A stretch of 64,000 bases of DNA from Phycisphaerales bacterium (GTDB lineage Bacteria; Planctomycetota; Phycisphaerae; Phycisphaerales; UBA1924), in contig JANQQZ010000133.1 in NCBI GenBank assembly GCA_028284805.1, positions 49,898 through 113,897 of the forward strand, in the 5' to 3' direction. A program made the position numbers and the translations under genes. This document shows, piece by piece, positions 27,551-38,112 of the stretch. A model generated the notes under the pieces. That model ran no database searches, was not told the DNA's origin, and saw only the letters and a program-made list of their open reading frames with translations. Each line of letters starts with the position of its first letter. The first letter of the stretch is position 1.

Positions 27551-29743
27551 TCAGTCCTCGATCATCCCCAGCTGCCGCATCATGAAGATCCGGCGGTCGG
27601 CGATATCGCGCACCCGCTGGTCGAGGCTCTTGCCGCCGCCGTGGCCGGCCTCGCGGTCGACCCAAAGCAGCACCGGCTTCTCACTCGGACTCGAAGCGGT
27701 GGCGCTCTGAAGAGCCGCCGCCATCTTACGGGCGTGATAGGCGTGCACGCGGGTGTCGTTCTCGCCCGCGGTCAGGAACATCGCGGGGTACTCGACGCCC
27801 TTCTCGATGTTCTGGTAGGGCGAGTAGGCCAGCAGCGTCTCGAATTGCTCGGGATCCTCGGAGGAGCCGTACTCGGGCACCCAGTAGCGGGCCATCAGGA
27901 AGTTCTGGTACGTGAGCATGTCGAGCAACGGCACGTGGCACTCGACGGCGGCGAACAGGTCGGGCCGCTGCGTGATCATCGCGCCGGTCAGCAGCCCGCC
28001 GTTGGACCCGCCCGCGACGCCCAGGCGATCGGGGTTCGTGTAGCCGTTGTCGATGAGCCACTCGCCCGCGGCGATGCAGTCGTCGAAGACGTTCTGCTTG
28101 TTCTCCATCATGCCGGCCTTGTGCCACTCGGCGCCGTACTCGCCCCCGCCCCGCAGGTTGGCGACGGCGTAGACCCCGCCGTTCTCAAACCAGGGGAAGA
28201 GCGTCGCGCTGAAGCGGGGAGTCATGCTGATGTTGAACCCGCCGTAGCCGTAGAGGATGGTCGGGTTGTCGCCGTCGAGTTCCAATCCCTTCTTGTGGAC
28301 GATGAACATGCTGACCTGCGTGCCGTCCTTAGACGGGTACCAGACCTGCTTGACTTCGACGATGCTCGGATCAACAGGGATGTCGGGCCTGGCCCAGAGC
28401 TCGCGGGTCTCGCCGTTGTCCGCCAGTTCCACTCGGTAGATGCTGCTCGGCTCGTTGTAGCTGCTGTAAGTGAGAAAGGCGGTGGTCCGGTCGTCGCTGG
28501 CGGTCAGGCCGGCGGTGCCAATGCCAGGCAGCTCGAGGTCGCCGAGCGGAGCGCCCGTGTTGCTGTACATCGCCAGGCGTGTGCTGGCATTCTCGAGGTA
28601 CCGCACGCCGAACATACCTCGGGCGAAACTGACGGACTGGATGACCAGGTCGTCGCGCTCGGGGACGAGGTCGGCCCAGCGGTCGATGTGCGGGTTGTGG
28701 AGATCCACCTCCACGACGCGGCTGTTGGGGGCGCGCATCTGCGTGGTCATGCGCAACGCGTCGCCGTCGAAGTCGAAGCTGCCGATGCGGCCCGACTCGC
28801 CGATCGCCATGGGCGTCAGCTCGACCTCGCCCGTGCGGCGCCACTGGTCGAGGTTGGCGACCCACAAGTCGAGCCCGCTGGTCCCCGTCCAGTAGCCGAC
28901 GAGCAGCCATCGGCCGTCTTCCGACGCCGAGCCGAAAGGCCCCCACGTGGTCTTGAGCGCTTCGAGCCTGGCCTCGTCGTAACCCTCGACGGTGCCAACG
29001 ATGTCGCCGTAGAAGAATTCGATGTCGTGCTGGCGGAAGAGCGTGACGTCCTCACGAGGATGGGTACCGAGACGGTGGTAGCGGTAGACACCCGAATACG
29101 CGTCGTCGGTATCCTCGAGCGCGTTGTAGAAGAAGCCGGCGCCGTCAGGGCTCCACTCGTCGAAGCTCACCTTGCCGGGCACGACATCGGCGAGCCACTC
29201 GCCCGAGTCGACGTCGAGGACGTACGCGGTCGTGTTCTCGTCGCCCGCGTAGTAGGTGCCGAAGGCGACGAGCGAGCCGTCCGGGTTCGGCGCGTAGAAC
29301 GAGATCGTGGTCAGGCCGCTCGGATCGATCTGCTCGGGGTCGAGCAGGATCTGCTCCTCGCCGTCGAGACCTTCACGCATGTAGATCACGGCCTGCGGCT
29401 GGCTGCCCTCACGGCGAGAGTAAAAGTAACGGTTGCCGTAAGGCCGCGGTGCGGAAACGCTCGGGACTTCCATCAGCTCACGGAGACGCGACTCCAGCTC
29501 CGCACGACCTTGGATGTTGTCGAGGAATTCTCGCGTGTAGTCGTTCTGCGCATCGGACCACGCGGCGATCTCCTCGGTCACGCCGTTCTCGGGGCCCTCG
29601 AGCCACTGATACTCGTCGACGAGCGTGGTGCCGTGGTAGTCGACGCTGACCGGGCGCGACTCGGTCGCGGGCGGGTCGCCCGGCTGTGCAGTGGCGGCGG
29701 CAATGAAGACGACAGGGAGCACGGCTGCAAGGCGACGGATCAT
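27551..29743 (-). CDS. prolyl oligopeptidase family serine peptidase (S9A)
   Basis: GVAGGSNGGLLTGAM nucleophile motif, NPTILYGYGGFNISMTPRF, N-terminal propeller and signal peptide. Confidence 0.9.
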   Translation of the reverse strand: MIRRLAAVLPVVFIAAATAQPGDPPATESRPVSVDYHGTTLVDEYQWLEGPENGVTEEIAAWSDAQNDYTREFLDNIQGRAELESRLRELMEVPSVSAPRPYGNRYFYSRREGSQPQAVIYMREGLDGEEQILLDPEQIDPSGLTTISFYAPNPDGSLVAFGTYYAGDENTTAYVLDVDSGEWLADVVPGKVSFDEWSPDGAGFFYNALEDTDDAYSGVYRYHRLGTHPREDVTLFRQHDIEFFYGDIVGTVEGYDEARLEALKTTWGPFGSASEDGRWLLVGYWTGTSGLDLWVANLDQWRRTGEVELTPMAIGESGRIGSFDFDGDALRMTTQMRAPNSRVVEVDLHNPHIDRWADLVPERDDLVIQSVSFARGMFGVRYLENASTRLAMYSNTGAPLGDLELPGIGTAGLTASDDRTTAFLTYSSYNEPSSIYRVELADNGETRELWARPDIPVDPSIVEVKQVWYPSKDGTQVSMFIVHKKGLELDGDNPTILYGYGGFNISMTPRFSATLFPWFENGGVYAVANLRGGGEYGAEWHKAGMMENKQNVFDDCIAAGEWLIDNGYTNPDRLGVAGGSNGGLLTGAMITQRPDLFAAVECHVPLLDMLTYQNFLMARYWVPEYGSSEDPEQFETLLAYSPYQNIEKGVEYPAMFLTAGENDTRVHAYHARKMAAALQSATASSPSEKPVLLWVDREAGHGGGKSLDQRVRDIADRRIFMMRQLGMIED

Positions 29744-29798
29744 GTGGGGTCCTCCTGAGTGCCCCCATGGTACCGGCGCTGCCCGCGAGGGTGGCCCG

Positions 29799-30767
29799 CT
29801 ACTGCACGATTCCCTTCGTGAGCCTCATGAAGGCGGTCTCGAGGTTCACCGGCTCCTCGCCGAACGTGACCAGGCGGTAGCCGTTGTTGATGAGGACACT
29901 GGGCATGTCGCTGGGGCTGGTCGGGGCGTCGTCGTCGAACGTGACCTCCAGGAACTTGCCGTCGGCCCCGGCCTCACGCCCCTCCTCGGCGGCCTTGATG
30001 GCGATTTTGGACACACCGGGGACCTTCGCCAGGGCATCCGCGGCCTCTCGGGTGCGGTCCATCACCGCCAAGTGGAACACCCGCCCCACACGTGCACGGC
30101 GCAGGATCTCCGCGACGTCTCCCGAGAACAGGAGCTTGCCCCGCTCGATGATGCCCACCTGATTGCACAGCTCCGCCAACTCGTGAAGGATGTGCGACGA
30201 GATCAGGATCGTCTTGCCCATCCGGCGGAGTTCCTTGAGCAGTTCGCGGATCTCGATCCGTGCCCGCGGGTCGAGCCCCGACGCGGGCTCGTCCATCAGC
30301 AGCACCTTGGGGTCGTGCAGCAGCACGCGCGCGATGCTCAGCCGCTGCTGCATGCCCCGGCTCAGCCCGTTGACCTCTGCGGTCGCCTTGTAGCTCAGGT
30401 CGGTCAGGTCGAGCACGTCCGAGACGACCTTGCGCCGCCGATCACCCGCGATGTTGTACGCCGACGCGAAGAACTCGAGATACTCTTGGACGACCATGTC
30501 CTCGTACGCGCCCATGAAGTCGGGCACGTAGCCGATGAGCGGCCTGATCTCTCGGTTCTGGTGCCCCACCGTTCGCCCCGCGACGTTGGCCTGCCCGCTC
30601 GAGGGCTTGAGGAGCGTCGCGAGGATCTTGATGGTCGTGGTCTTGCCCGCGCCGTTGGGCCCGATGAACCCGTAGCAGACTCCCTCGTCAATGGTGAGAT
30701 TGAGGCTGTCGAGCGCGACGAGGTCGCCGTAGCGTTTGGTCAGGTTGATGGTCTCGATCATCGGCAT
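29799..30767 (-). CDS. ABC transporter ATP-binding protein
   Basis: GPNGAGKTTTIK Walker A, GLSRGMQQRLSIARVLLHDPKVLLMDEPASGLDP. Confidence 0.93.
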   Translation of the reverse strand: MPMIETINLTKRYGDLVALDSLNLTIDEGVCYGFIGPNGAGKTTTIKILATLLKPSSGQANVAGRTVGHQNREIRPLIGYVPDFMGAYEDMVVQEYLEFFASAYNIAGDRRRKVVSDVLDLTDLSYKATAEVNGLSRGMQQRLSIARVLLHDPKVLLMDEPASGLDPRARIEIRELLKELRRMGKTILISSHILHELAELCNQVGIIERGKLLFSGDVAEILRRARVGRVFHLAVMDRTREAADALAKVPGVSKIAIKAAEEGREAGADGKFLEVTFDDDAPTSPSDMPSVLINNGYRLVTFGEEPVNLETAFMRLTKGIVQ

Positions 30768-30776
30768 GGCGTTCGC

Positions 30777-33167
30777 TCAGCTGCTTGGGTCGAGGTCGTC
30801 TGCAGTTTGGGTTGCATCGGGCGGAGATGGCTCGAGGGTGTAGACCCATCGCACGACGACGATGCCCTCGCCGCCCAGCCGCTGCCAGGAGCTTCCCTCG
30901 CGGATCGAAAGCGGGAAGGGCAGGCCCGACTCCGGCGTCAGGCGCACGATGCCAAGGACAATCACAGAGGGCTGGGTGAACCACTCGCCCAGATCGAGAC
31001 CGTGTGTTGCGCGCCGCAGACCGATCGGGCGCTCGCCGCTGCTCCCGGGGCGCGGCGGCGGCATGCGGCTCATGAGCGCCGCGGCCATCAGACGATCCGA
31101 TTCACGGCTCGCACGAGAAGCCATCGCCACGTCACCCAGGCTCGTGGACACGCCCGCGAGCGCGAGATCTTCGAAGAAGTCCGCGTCCCGCTGGCGCGAC
31201 GCAGCCGCGTCAACGTCGGAGGCAGGCGTAAAGACCGCGCCAAGGTCGACCACGCCCCCGGCTTCCCAGACATTCGGAATGCGACGCACCTGTGTCCGCG
31301 CGATATCCGCCTGCCCAACCCGCTTGGCGAGCCGCTCCTGGGGTGGCACAACCAACACGATGGCGTCCTCGAGCGGAGCAGGCAAGCCGTGCATCAGCCT
31401 GCCGCCGATCGCACCTTCGGGTGAGAGCGTCAGCCGAGCGGGACGCCCAGACGTGTCGACAGCACGGAACGTCGACCAGAGCCTCTCGCCCGACCAGTCG
31501 GCGCGCACCGTTTTGACGGTCGACCGCGCGGGGAAAGCCATGCGGTCCGGCTGCCTCCCCGATACCGCGTACCCGCGCACATCCGGGAAGCTGCCCGATA
31601 CGACGGCGGCACCCAGGGAACCCGGGTCCGCCCAGGGAGCGATCGCGGCGGTCTCTCCATCCTCGCCGCTGCCGACCCGGAGCCCGCCCTCGCCGTACTT
31701 GGGGACCAGGACAGTCGCGAAGCCCCGCACCGATGTGCGCGTGGTGCCCTCTGCGCTGTCGAGAAAGACCACAGCCTGCACCTCGGGAGAGTTCGGACGC
31801 AGCAGCGTGACGCCGCCCCAGGTCACCGTCGCGAAGACTGCGACACATCCCACGAAGGCGAGCCACGAGTGGCGCTTGAGCGAGAGCTTGGTCAGCAGCG
31901 CGTAGCTGACCGGCGCAGCGATCAACCAGTACAGCCCGAACACACCGAAGCCCGTGAGCACGCCGAACACAACGGCCTGCCCCTTGGCGATGAGTCTCGA
32001 GATGTCGGTATCGAAGATACGCGTCTCGGCCTGCACGACCGTCAGGCGGTCCGCGTTCTCGGTGTCACGCGGAAGCCCGACACGCCCGAGCACGCGGTGC
32101 CAGAACGGACGCATGCCCGGCATGCCCCGCGACGCGAGCGTGCGGTTGGTCGCGTCGAAGCCGATGACCGAGACGCACCCGAGCCCGACCCGACGCCTCG
32201 CGACGATGGTCCGCCCCTCGGTGTCGACCAAGATGGGCCACGCGTCGGACTCCCCCGCGTCTGCGCGAGCACGGAGCCGGTGCACGATGAGGTTGTCGGG
32301 GATCTCCGCGTCCGCGTCGTACGTGAGCAGCGGGCGGAGAGGCTCCACCGGACCGCTCGTGCGCTCGATGGCAACCGCGGGCATCAGCCCGGCGAGCGGG
32401 TTGCGCACCGTGTCGAGCCAGACCTGCGGCGAGGCCGGAAGCGAGACGACGAGGTGCCCGCCGTTGCGGACCCAGTCGCGCAGCGCCTCGGCACGCGTCG
32501 GCGTCAAACGGGTCGGGTCGGCGGTCGTCCAGACGATGGTCTCGATGCCGGAGTAGCCAACCGTCCGGTCGGGCAGGGAAAGCGGGTCGAGATCGCTCGC
32601 GATGTCGGTCGCCTCGTGCCCCCGCGCCACCCAGCGGTCACCGGCCGCCAGACGCGAGGCGTAGCCCGCCAGCCCCGCCGGCTGCCGGCCAACGACGAGC
32701 ATCGTGCCCAACTCGGGCGGCCGCAGGACGCGCCCCGCGGTCGTGGTCCGACCGAGCAGCGCGCCTGGCTCGTACCGCACACCGCTCAACTCCTCTGACG
32801 ACGCCTCGGCAGGCAGGGCCTCGTAGACCGAAACCGTCAGCGGGCGGTCCTGATCCGCTGGCTGCAGGTAGGCGTACACCCACACCCGCTCGGCCCCGGC
32901 ACCGGGGTTGGTCGTCACGGTCCGCTGGTAGCGAGGCCGATCGCCGTCGATGTCCTGCGTCTCGACCTCAACGATCACGTCGCGCTGGGTGGTGCCCTGG
33001 TCGCGGAGTTCGACCAGCACGCCTGCCCAGTCGCTGGCCCGCGCCAGGTTGCCGGCACCGATCGAGACCACCTCGACCCCGACCTCGCCCTCACCGAGCG
33101 TCTCCTGGGCGCAGCAATGCCCCGCGAGAATCAGAGTGAGGACCGCGATGGCCAGGGCCCGTGCCAT
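30777..33167 (-). CDS. secreted/membrane protein of unknown function
   Basis: Signal peptide MARALAIAVLTLILAGHCCA, glutamine-amidotransferase-like and TM segments; no firm family. Confidence 0.6.
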   Translation of the reverse strand: MARALAIAVLTLILAGHCCAQETLGEGEVGVEVVSIGAGNLARASDWAGVLVELRDQGTTQRDVIVEVETQDIDGDRPRYQRTVTTNPGAGAERVWVYAYLQPADQDRPLTVSVYEALPAEASSEELSGVRYEPGALLGRTTTAGRVLRPPELGTMLVVGRQPAGLAGYASRLAAGDRWVARGHEATDIASDLDPLSLPDRTVGYSGIETIVWTTADPTRLTPTRAEALRDWVRNGGHLVVSLPASPQVWLDTVRNPLAGLMPAVAIERTSGPVEPLRPLLTYDADAEIPDNLIVHRLRARADAGESDAWPILVDTEGRTIVARRRVGLGCVSVIGFDATNRTLASRGMPGMRPFWHRVLGRVGLPRDTENADRLTVVQAETRIFDTDISRLIAKGQAVVFGVLTGFGVFGLYWLIAAPVSYALLTKLSLKRHSWLAFVGCVAVFATVTWGGVTLLRPNSPEVQAVVFLDSAEGTTRTSVRGFATVLVPKYGEGGLRVGSGEDGETAAIAPWADPGSLGAAVVSGSFPDVRGYAVSGRQPDRMAFPARSTVKTVRADWSGERLWSTFRAVDTSGRPARLTLSPEGAIGGRLMHGLPAPLEDAIVLVVPPQERLAKRVGQADIARTQVRRIPNVWEAGGVVDLGAVFTPASDVDAAASRQRDADFFEDLALAGVSTSLGDVAMASRASRESDRLMAAALMSRMPPPRPGSSGERPIGLRRATHGLDLGEWFTQPSVIVLGIVRLTPESGLPFPLSIREGSSWQRLGGEGIVVVRWVYTLEPSPPDATQTADDLDPSS

Positions 33168-33239
33168 GAATCGACGATAGTACGTCGGGTGCCCCGATCG
33201 GGTTTCAAGAACCACCCTCAGATACCCGATTGGGACCGC

Positions 33240-33479
33240 ATGTTCGCGCTCGTCGGAATCTGCACGCTGCTGGCCGTACTGATGGTGCTCCACACCTGCG
33301 CGGCCCACATCGCCGACGGGGAGGAGCTTCACGACCTGACCGTCCGCGTGCACACGCTCCGCAACGAGTACCTCTCGAGCCTGCGGGGCGAGATCATCGA
33401 GGTGGACGAGGCCCACCCGGTCGCTGGTCGCATCGAGCCCGAGGTCACCCCCGAGGCCGAGCCCGCCCAGGCCGCCTAG
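33240..33479 (+). CDS. small single-pass membrane protein
   Basis: MFALVGICTLLAVLMVLHTC TM segment plus charged helix; GTG at 33189 is an alternative start. Confidence 0.5.
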   Translation: MFALVGICTLLAVLMVLHTCAAHIADGEELHDLTVRVHTLRNEYLSSLRGEIIEVDEAHPVAGRIEPEVTPEAEPAQAA

Positions 33480-34912
33480 CCGAGCCCTCGCAGCTCTTCG
33501 ATGAGGATCGCGTGCGTGCGGGCGCCGAGGCGATAGCACTCCAGCTCGAACTTCTCGTTGGGCGAGTGCACCCGGTCGTCCTCCAGGCCAAAGCCGATGA
33601 AGACCGTGTCGAGCCCGAGCTCGCCCTTGAGTAGCCCCGCAACGGGGATCGACCCGCCGCTGCGGATCAGCTTGGGTTCCACGCCAGAGGCCCTGCGCAG
33701 CGCCGCCATCGCTGCCGTCATCGGAGGCGAGTCGGCGCCCGTCGTCGCCGCCAGCCCCCCGCCGTGGTCGATCAGCTCCCAGCGACAGCCCGGGGGCGTG
33801 CGCTCACGGAGCCAAGTGAAGAACGACTCGCGCACCGAGTCCGGATCCTGATCCGCCACGAGCCGGAAGCTCACCTTCGCGGTCGCGTGCGTCGGGATCA
33901 CCGTCTTCGCGCCCTCGCCCGTGTACCCGCCCACGATCCCGTTGATGTCGCACGTCGGGCGGCACCACTCGCGCTCGGTCGCGGTGAACCCCGCCTCGCC
34001 CACGTCGGCCTCGGGCGGCAGGCCGATGCCCTCGAGCGCCTTCGCCGCGTCGAGACCGAGCGTCTTCCACATCGCACGCTCGTCGTCGCCGACCTCGCGC
34101 ACGCGGTCATAAAAGCCCGGCAGTGTCACGCGTCGGTCCGGGTCCCACAGATCCGCAAGAACCTTCACCAGTTCGTTGATCGGGTTGGGCACCTTGCCGC
34201 CCCACATGCCCGAGTGCAGGTCCTGGTCGGGCCCGTGCAGCGTGACCTCGGTGTAGGTCAGCCCTCGGATCCCGTTGGTGATCGCGGGCCGTCCGCGCCC
34301 GAGCATGCCCGTGTCCGAGATCACGACGACGTCGCACTCTGCGAGCCTCGCCTTGTGCTCGCGCACGAACCGCTCGAGGTTCACCGAGCCCGATTCCTCT
34401 TCGCCCTCGATCAGCACGGTCATGCGCACACCGCCCGCGGGCACGCCGGTCTCGTCGTGCCACGCACGCATCGCCTCGAGGAACGTCGAGACCTGCCCCT
34501 TGTCGTCGACAGCGCCGCGCGCGACCACCCGCTCACCCGGGCGATCGGCACCCCCGTCAGCGGGCCTGATCACGGGCTCGAAAGGCGGGCTCTCCCACAG
34601 CTCCAGCGGGTCCGCGGGCTGCACGTCATAGTGCCCATAGAACAGCACGTGCGGCCCCGAGTAGCCCTCGTCCCCGGGCGAGGTCGCCAGCACGATCGGG
34701 TGACCGGGCGACTCGGGCGAGCCCGTCGGGAGCACCTCGACACCGAAGCCCGACGCACGCAGATGATCCGCGCACCACGCCGCGGCCTGTGCGGTCGGGT
34801 CCCGGTACGCCGGGTCCGTGCTGATCGAGGGAATCCGGAGCCAGTCGATCAGACGCCGGACCTGATCGGCTTCGGTCGCGGCGAGACGTTCGAGGACGGA
34901 GTCGGTGGACAT
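33476..34912 (-). CDS. M20 family dipeptidase
   Basis: HVLFYGHYDVQPADPLELWESPPFEP, ARGAVDDKGQV, IEGEEESGS. Confidence 0.9.
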   Translation of the reverse strand: MSTDSVLERLAATEADQVRRLIDWLRIPSISTDPAYRDPTAQAAAWCADHLRASGFGVEVLPTGSPESPGHPIVLATSPGDEGYSGPHVLFYGHYDVQPADPLELWESPPFEPVIRPADGGADRPGERVVARGAVDDKGQVSTFLEAMRAWHDETGVPAGGVRMTVLIEGEEESGSVNLERFVREHKARLAECDVVVISDTGMLGRGRPAITNGIRGLTYTEVTLHGPDQDLHSGMWGGKVPNPINELVKVLADLWDPDRRVTLPGFYDRVREVGDDERAMWKTLGLDAAKALEGIGLPPEADVGEAGFTATEREWCRPTCDINGIVGGYTGEGAKTVIPTHATAKVSFRLVADQDPDSVRESFFTWLRERTPPGCRWELIDHGGGLAATTGADSPPMTAAMAALRRASGVEPKLIRSGGSIPVAGLLKGELGLDTVFIGFGLEDDRVHSPNEKFELECYRLGARTHAILIEELRGLG

Positions 34913-34983
34913 GCCCCAGTCTAGAAAAGACACCCGCCCGACGCGGGGCCGGGCGGGTGGTGATCTGCATTCGCGTTACAGAG

Positions 34984-36117
34984 TTACGGCAAGCGGAAGC
35001 CGGTTCGCCCAAGATCCGATGTTGCGTCCGGGAGTTCTCTCGCGTAGTCCTGCGCTTCCTCGGTGAGTCTGCCCAGTTCCGAACCCACGACGACGCTGCC
35101 CGACGGCGCCCAAGGCCCCATATCGGACATCACCTCGGCCTCGGTCAGGTTCTCGGTATGCCCATCGAAGAACACCGCATTGATCGAGTTGTTCTTGTGT
35201 CGGAACGACAATCGTTGATTCGTTCCAGAATCACCGCCCATAAGCGGGTTACGGCCGTAGGCGGTGTTCCCTGTGAACTGCGGGGTACCAGAAGTAAACA
35301 TACCGAACGTCGGCCCGTTGTCTTCGACGGGTGTGATGTCAATGTCGAGGCCCTCGGATTCGGAGAAGAACCGAGTGCCGTCTGCCACCATGATCTTGCT
35401 CGAAGGCGAGATGCCGACCTGCTCGATCCTGCCCTGGAAGCGCCGAGGCGTGTTAACCTGCGTGGCCTTCGCTCCGGTCCAGTACTGCGGAAGGAACCCG
35501 AGCCGAGCTCGGATCGAATCGGACTGGTCAGGTGTCGGGGGCTGGCCGGGCACAAACGTGCCACCGGGGTTGAACGAGCCCCAGTACGCAAAGGCACCCG
35601 GCATCAGGTAGCTTGTCTGCCGGTAGCCACGGTTTTCGCCGAGGTACTCGCGGAAGTCATCCTCATCAGCCGCATCAGAGCCCGACCAGATCGTGTCGGT
35701 CAGGACCCTCGCCGCCGGGTCCGCAAAGTCGTTGAAAATATCACCGGCCCGACGAGCGCGATTCGCGGAGAAGCCAAGGTCTTCGCCGATCGTCGGCGAG
35801 ATGAAATCCATGATCTGGATCGGCGTGGTGGCCGAGGTGTTGCCTGTGTAGGCATTGCCGGTCCGCTCGAACTCCCGCTGACCACCCGATCCCGATGTGT
35901 TGATCGCGGCGAAGTAGTCGTCGCTCTCGGACGCGTATCCGTACTGCGCGGAACCAATCGACCGAAGCTGCGTCTGATCGACAAGAGACCATGCGGTCTG
36001 CCGGGCGGTGCCAAGCGCCGGCAGCATGATGCCGATGAGCAGCGCGATGATGGCAATGACAACCAAGAGCTCGATCAGAGTGAAGCCGTGCTTGACGGAT
36101 TTTCGCGGCCAGGTCAT
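34984..36117 (-). CDS. prepilin-type N-terminal cleavage/methylation domain protein
   Basis: [29 protein letters not shown]-terminal INAVFFDGHTENL (H-X9-DG-like). Confidence 0.88.
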   Translation of the reverse strand: MTWPRKSVKHGFTLIELLVVIAIIALLIGIMLPALGTARQTAWSLVDQTQLRSIGSAQYGYASESDDYFAAINTSGSGGQREFERTGNAYTGNTSATTPIQIMDFISPTIGEDLGFSANRARRAGDIFNDFADPAARVLTDTIWSGSDAADEDDFREYLGENRGYRQTSYLMPGAFAYWGSFNPGGTFVPGQPPTPDQSDSIRARLGFLPQYWTGAKATQVNTPRRFQGRIEQVGISPSSKIMVADGTRFFSESEGLDIDITPVEDNGPTFGMFTSGTPQFTGNTAYGRNPLMGGDSGTNQRLSFRHKNNSINAVFFDGHTENLTEAEVMSDMGPWAPSGSVVVGSELGRLTEEAQDYARELPDATSDLGRTGFRLP

Positions 36118-36161
36118 TTCAGTCCCTTCGATCAGTGATCTCGATCCTGCATCGCTCTGCT

Positions 36162-36533
36162 TCACAGCGATTTCGGCTCCCCCGACACGGTAACCACACC
36201 CGAACTGCGATCGACCGCTGGGGTATCCTGCCCCTCGGTCCGTCGTAGAAACGCGTCGCGGTACCTGTCCGAGATTCGCCATTCGCCAGACTCTTCATCT
36301 TCCACAACGGGGTAGAGCGTGTTTTCACCCGTCTCAGGGCTCGTCATAGGAATGAGCACCGTCTTGCCGACCGTGTTGGCCCGGTAGAGCTGGCCAGACT
36401 CAACATCGACGACGTAGACCTGGGCGGCCGTCTCGACAGGCCCCATCGATGTGAGAGCAAAAACCACCCCCGCGCCACCCGCCAACAACCCGATGACGAT
36501 GAGTGCGATCTGCCAGGGCTTTGCTCCGCTCAT
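36162..36533 (-). CDS. small membrane-anchored hypothetical protein
   Basis: MSGAKPWQIALIVIGLLAGGAGVVFALTSMG; co-directional with the prepilin gene. Confidence 0.55.
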   Translation of the reverse strand: MSGAKPWQIALIVIGLLAGGAGVVFALTSMGPVETAAQVYVVDVESGQLYRANTVGKTVLIPMTSPETGENTLYPVVEDEESGEWRISDRYRDAFLRRTEGQDTPAVDRSSGVVTVSGEPKSL

Positions 36534-36601
36534 CGGGGGGCTCTCCGTCTCACTCAGGCCGCGGGCTGCGTCGTCGGCCTCTGGAAGTCTCTCTCGGTGT
36601 C

Positions 36602-36638
36602 CCCCGATGTCATCGGGGAGCGGTCGGTGACACCGACC
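36602..36638. promoter_or_regulatory. two tandem perfect 17-bp odd palindromes
   Basis: CCCCGATG-T-CATCGGGG (36602-36618) and GGTCGGTG-A-CACCGACC (36622-36638), centres 20 bp apart. Confidence 0.5.
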
Positions 36639-36822
36639 ACGGATGCCGCATCGTAATCGGCGTACCCGTTGGCGTCATCCCGTGCCGTGGGTCTGGATCA
36701 ACTGAAAATGAACGCCCGATCATAGCTGAAACAGTGTGTAAAGCGAGCCTCCCGGGATAACGGGAAAGCCTTCTCAGCGAGACTCACGATTGCTTGACAA
36801 ATCATTCGGATTCTGTACGAAA

Positions 36823-38112
36823 TCAGGCATGGAGATGATCGATCACGCTCTCTGCGGCAGAGACCCCAGAGCGTGCCGCGCCCTCCATCGTTGCGGGCCA
36901 ACCCGAGGCCGTGTAGTCACCCGCGACCCAGAAACCTGGAGCGAACTCGTCAACACGCGGGCGGAGACGTTCCACGCCCGGCTCGACGAGGAACGTCGCG
37001 CGACGCTCCTTGATCGCACGGGCCCACGTCGGCTCGGCATCAACTCGAAATCGCTCACGGATATCGCGCACAACGGACCCGACGAGTTCCTCGCCCGGGC
37101 GTTCGACGAGAGCATCGGCCGCGCTTGCGACGGCATGGACACGCCGCCCGCCCTGCTTGAAGAACAGCCAGTCGAACTCGGACTCCAGCAGCACCGCGTG
37201 CGGCAGATCGGACACGGGCTGGGCGTACTCGAGATGCACCGCGACGATCGGGCTGTGCCGGAGCCCACGCAGACGCTCGGGCAGCGTGCCGGCATCGATG
37301 GACGACGCTTCCAAGAGGTCGGTGGTCGCGTTGAAGGGAGTTGCGAGCACGACGGCTTCGGCATCGAGCACCTCCCCCGAGCGGAGCGTTACGCCATCGG
37401 ACTCGACGCCCGTAACGTGCGCGGACAGGCGAAGCTCGCCCCCTTGCTCACGGAGGATCTCGCCCGTGCGCTCGTAGAGGCTCGCCAGGGGGACGGTCGG
37501 CACCCCCATGCGCGCGTCGCGGTGCGAGGCGAGAAACCCATCGCGGAAGACCTTGATCGCCGCCGGGGCGTCGCAGGCTTCGGGGCGGGCGTTGCACGCG
37601 CTGACCACGATCGGGGTCCAGAATCGGCGCACCGCCCGCTCGGGCTGACGCCTCTGTCCGAGCCAGTCGGCGAACGACCGTCCCGCCCAGCGCGACGCGT
37701 CCGTGCGCACCAGAGAAGCCATCGCGCGGGCGATCGCGAGCCGGTCCGGGACGCCTAGGAAACGGGCCTTCGCGAGCAGTGGAAGCCCGTGCAGCGGCGC
37801 AGGCCATGCCGGGATGGGCAGCGTCGAGCGCCCTCCGTCCGGCTCGATGTAGTGAAAGGCCGAGGTCCAGGCGATGTGGTCGCTGACACCCAGTCTGTCG
37901 AGCAGGCCAAGGTACGCCGTGCAACAACCCAGGGCGACGTGCTGGCAGTTGTCAATGGCCTCATCGAGCGTGGTGTCCTCGAAGGAACCCGCCCGCCCGC
38001 CGAGACGATTGGAACGCTCCAGCAGCGTGACGTGGATGCCTTCGTCCGTGAGCCTGAGCGCCGCAGCAATACCGGCAACCCCTCCACCGACGATTGCGAC
38101 GCGACGCGTCAT
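36823..38112 (-). CDS. hpnE: hydroxysqualene dehydroxylase
   Basis: FAD motif VAIVGGGVAGIAAALRLTDEG..., DNCQHVALGCC; adjacent to hpnD and hpnC. Confidence 0.88.
   Translation of the reverse strand: MTRRVAIVGGGVAGIAAALRLTDEGIHVTLLERSNRLGGRAGSFEDTTLDEAIDNCQHVALGCCTAYLGLLDRLGVSDHIAWTSAFHYIEPDGGRSTLPIPAWPAPLHGLPLLAKARFLGVPDRLAIARAMASLVRTDASRWAGRSFADWLGQRRQPERAVRRFWTPIVVSACNARPEACDAPAAIKVFRDGFLASHRDARMGVPTVPLASLYERTGEILREQGGELRLSAHVTGVESDGVTLRSGEVLDAEAVVLATPFNATTDLLEASSIDAGTLPERLRGLRHSPIVAVHLEYAQPVSDLPHAVLLESEFDWLFFKQGGRRVHAVASAADALVERPGEELVGSVVRDIRERFRVDAEPTWARAIKERRATFLVEPGVERLRPRVDEFAPGFWVAGDYTASGWPATMEGAARSGVSAAESVIDHLHA

Noticed and set aside
27344-29758. 804-aa plus-strand ORF
   Set aside because: Antisense to the prolyl oligopeptidase gene, which has clear catalytic motifs.
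36790-36822. TTGACA-like -35 and weak -10 (plus strand)
   Set aside because: No plus-strand gene follows; hpnE is on the minus strand, so likely chance.
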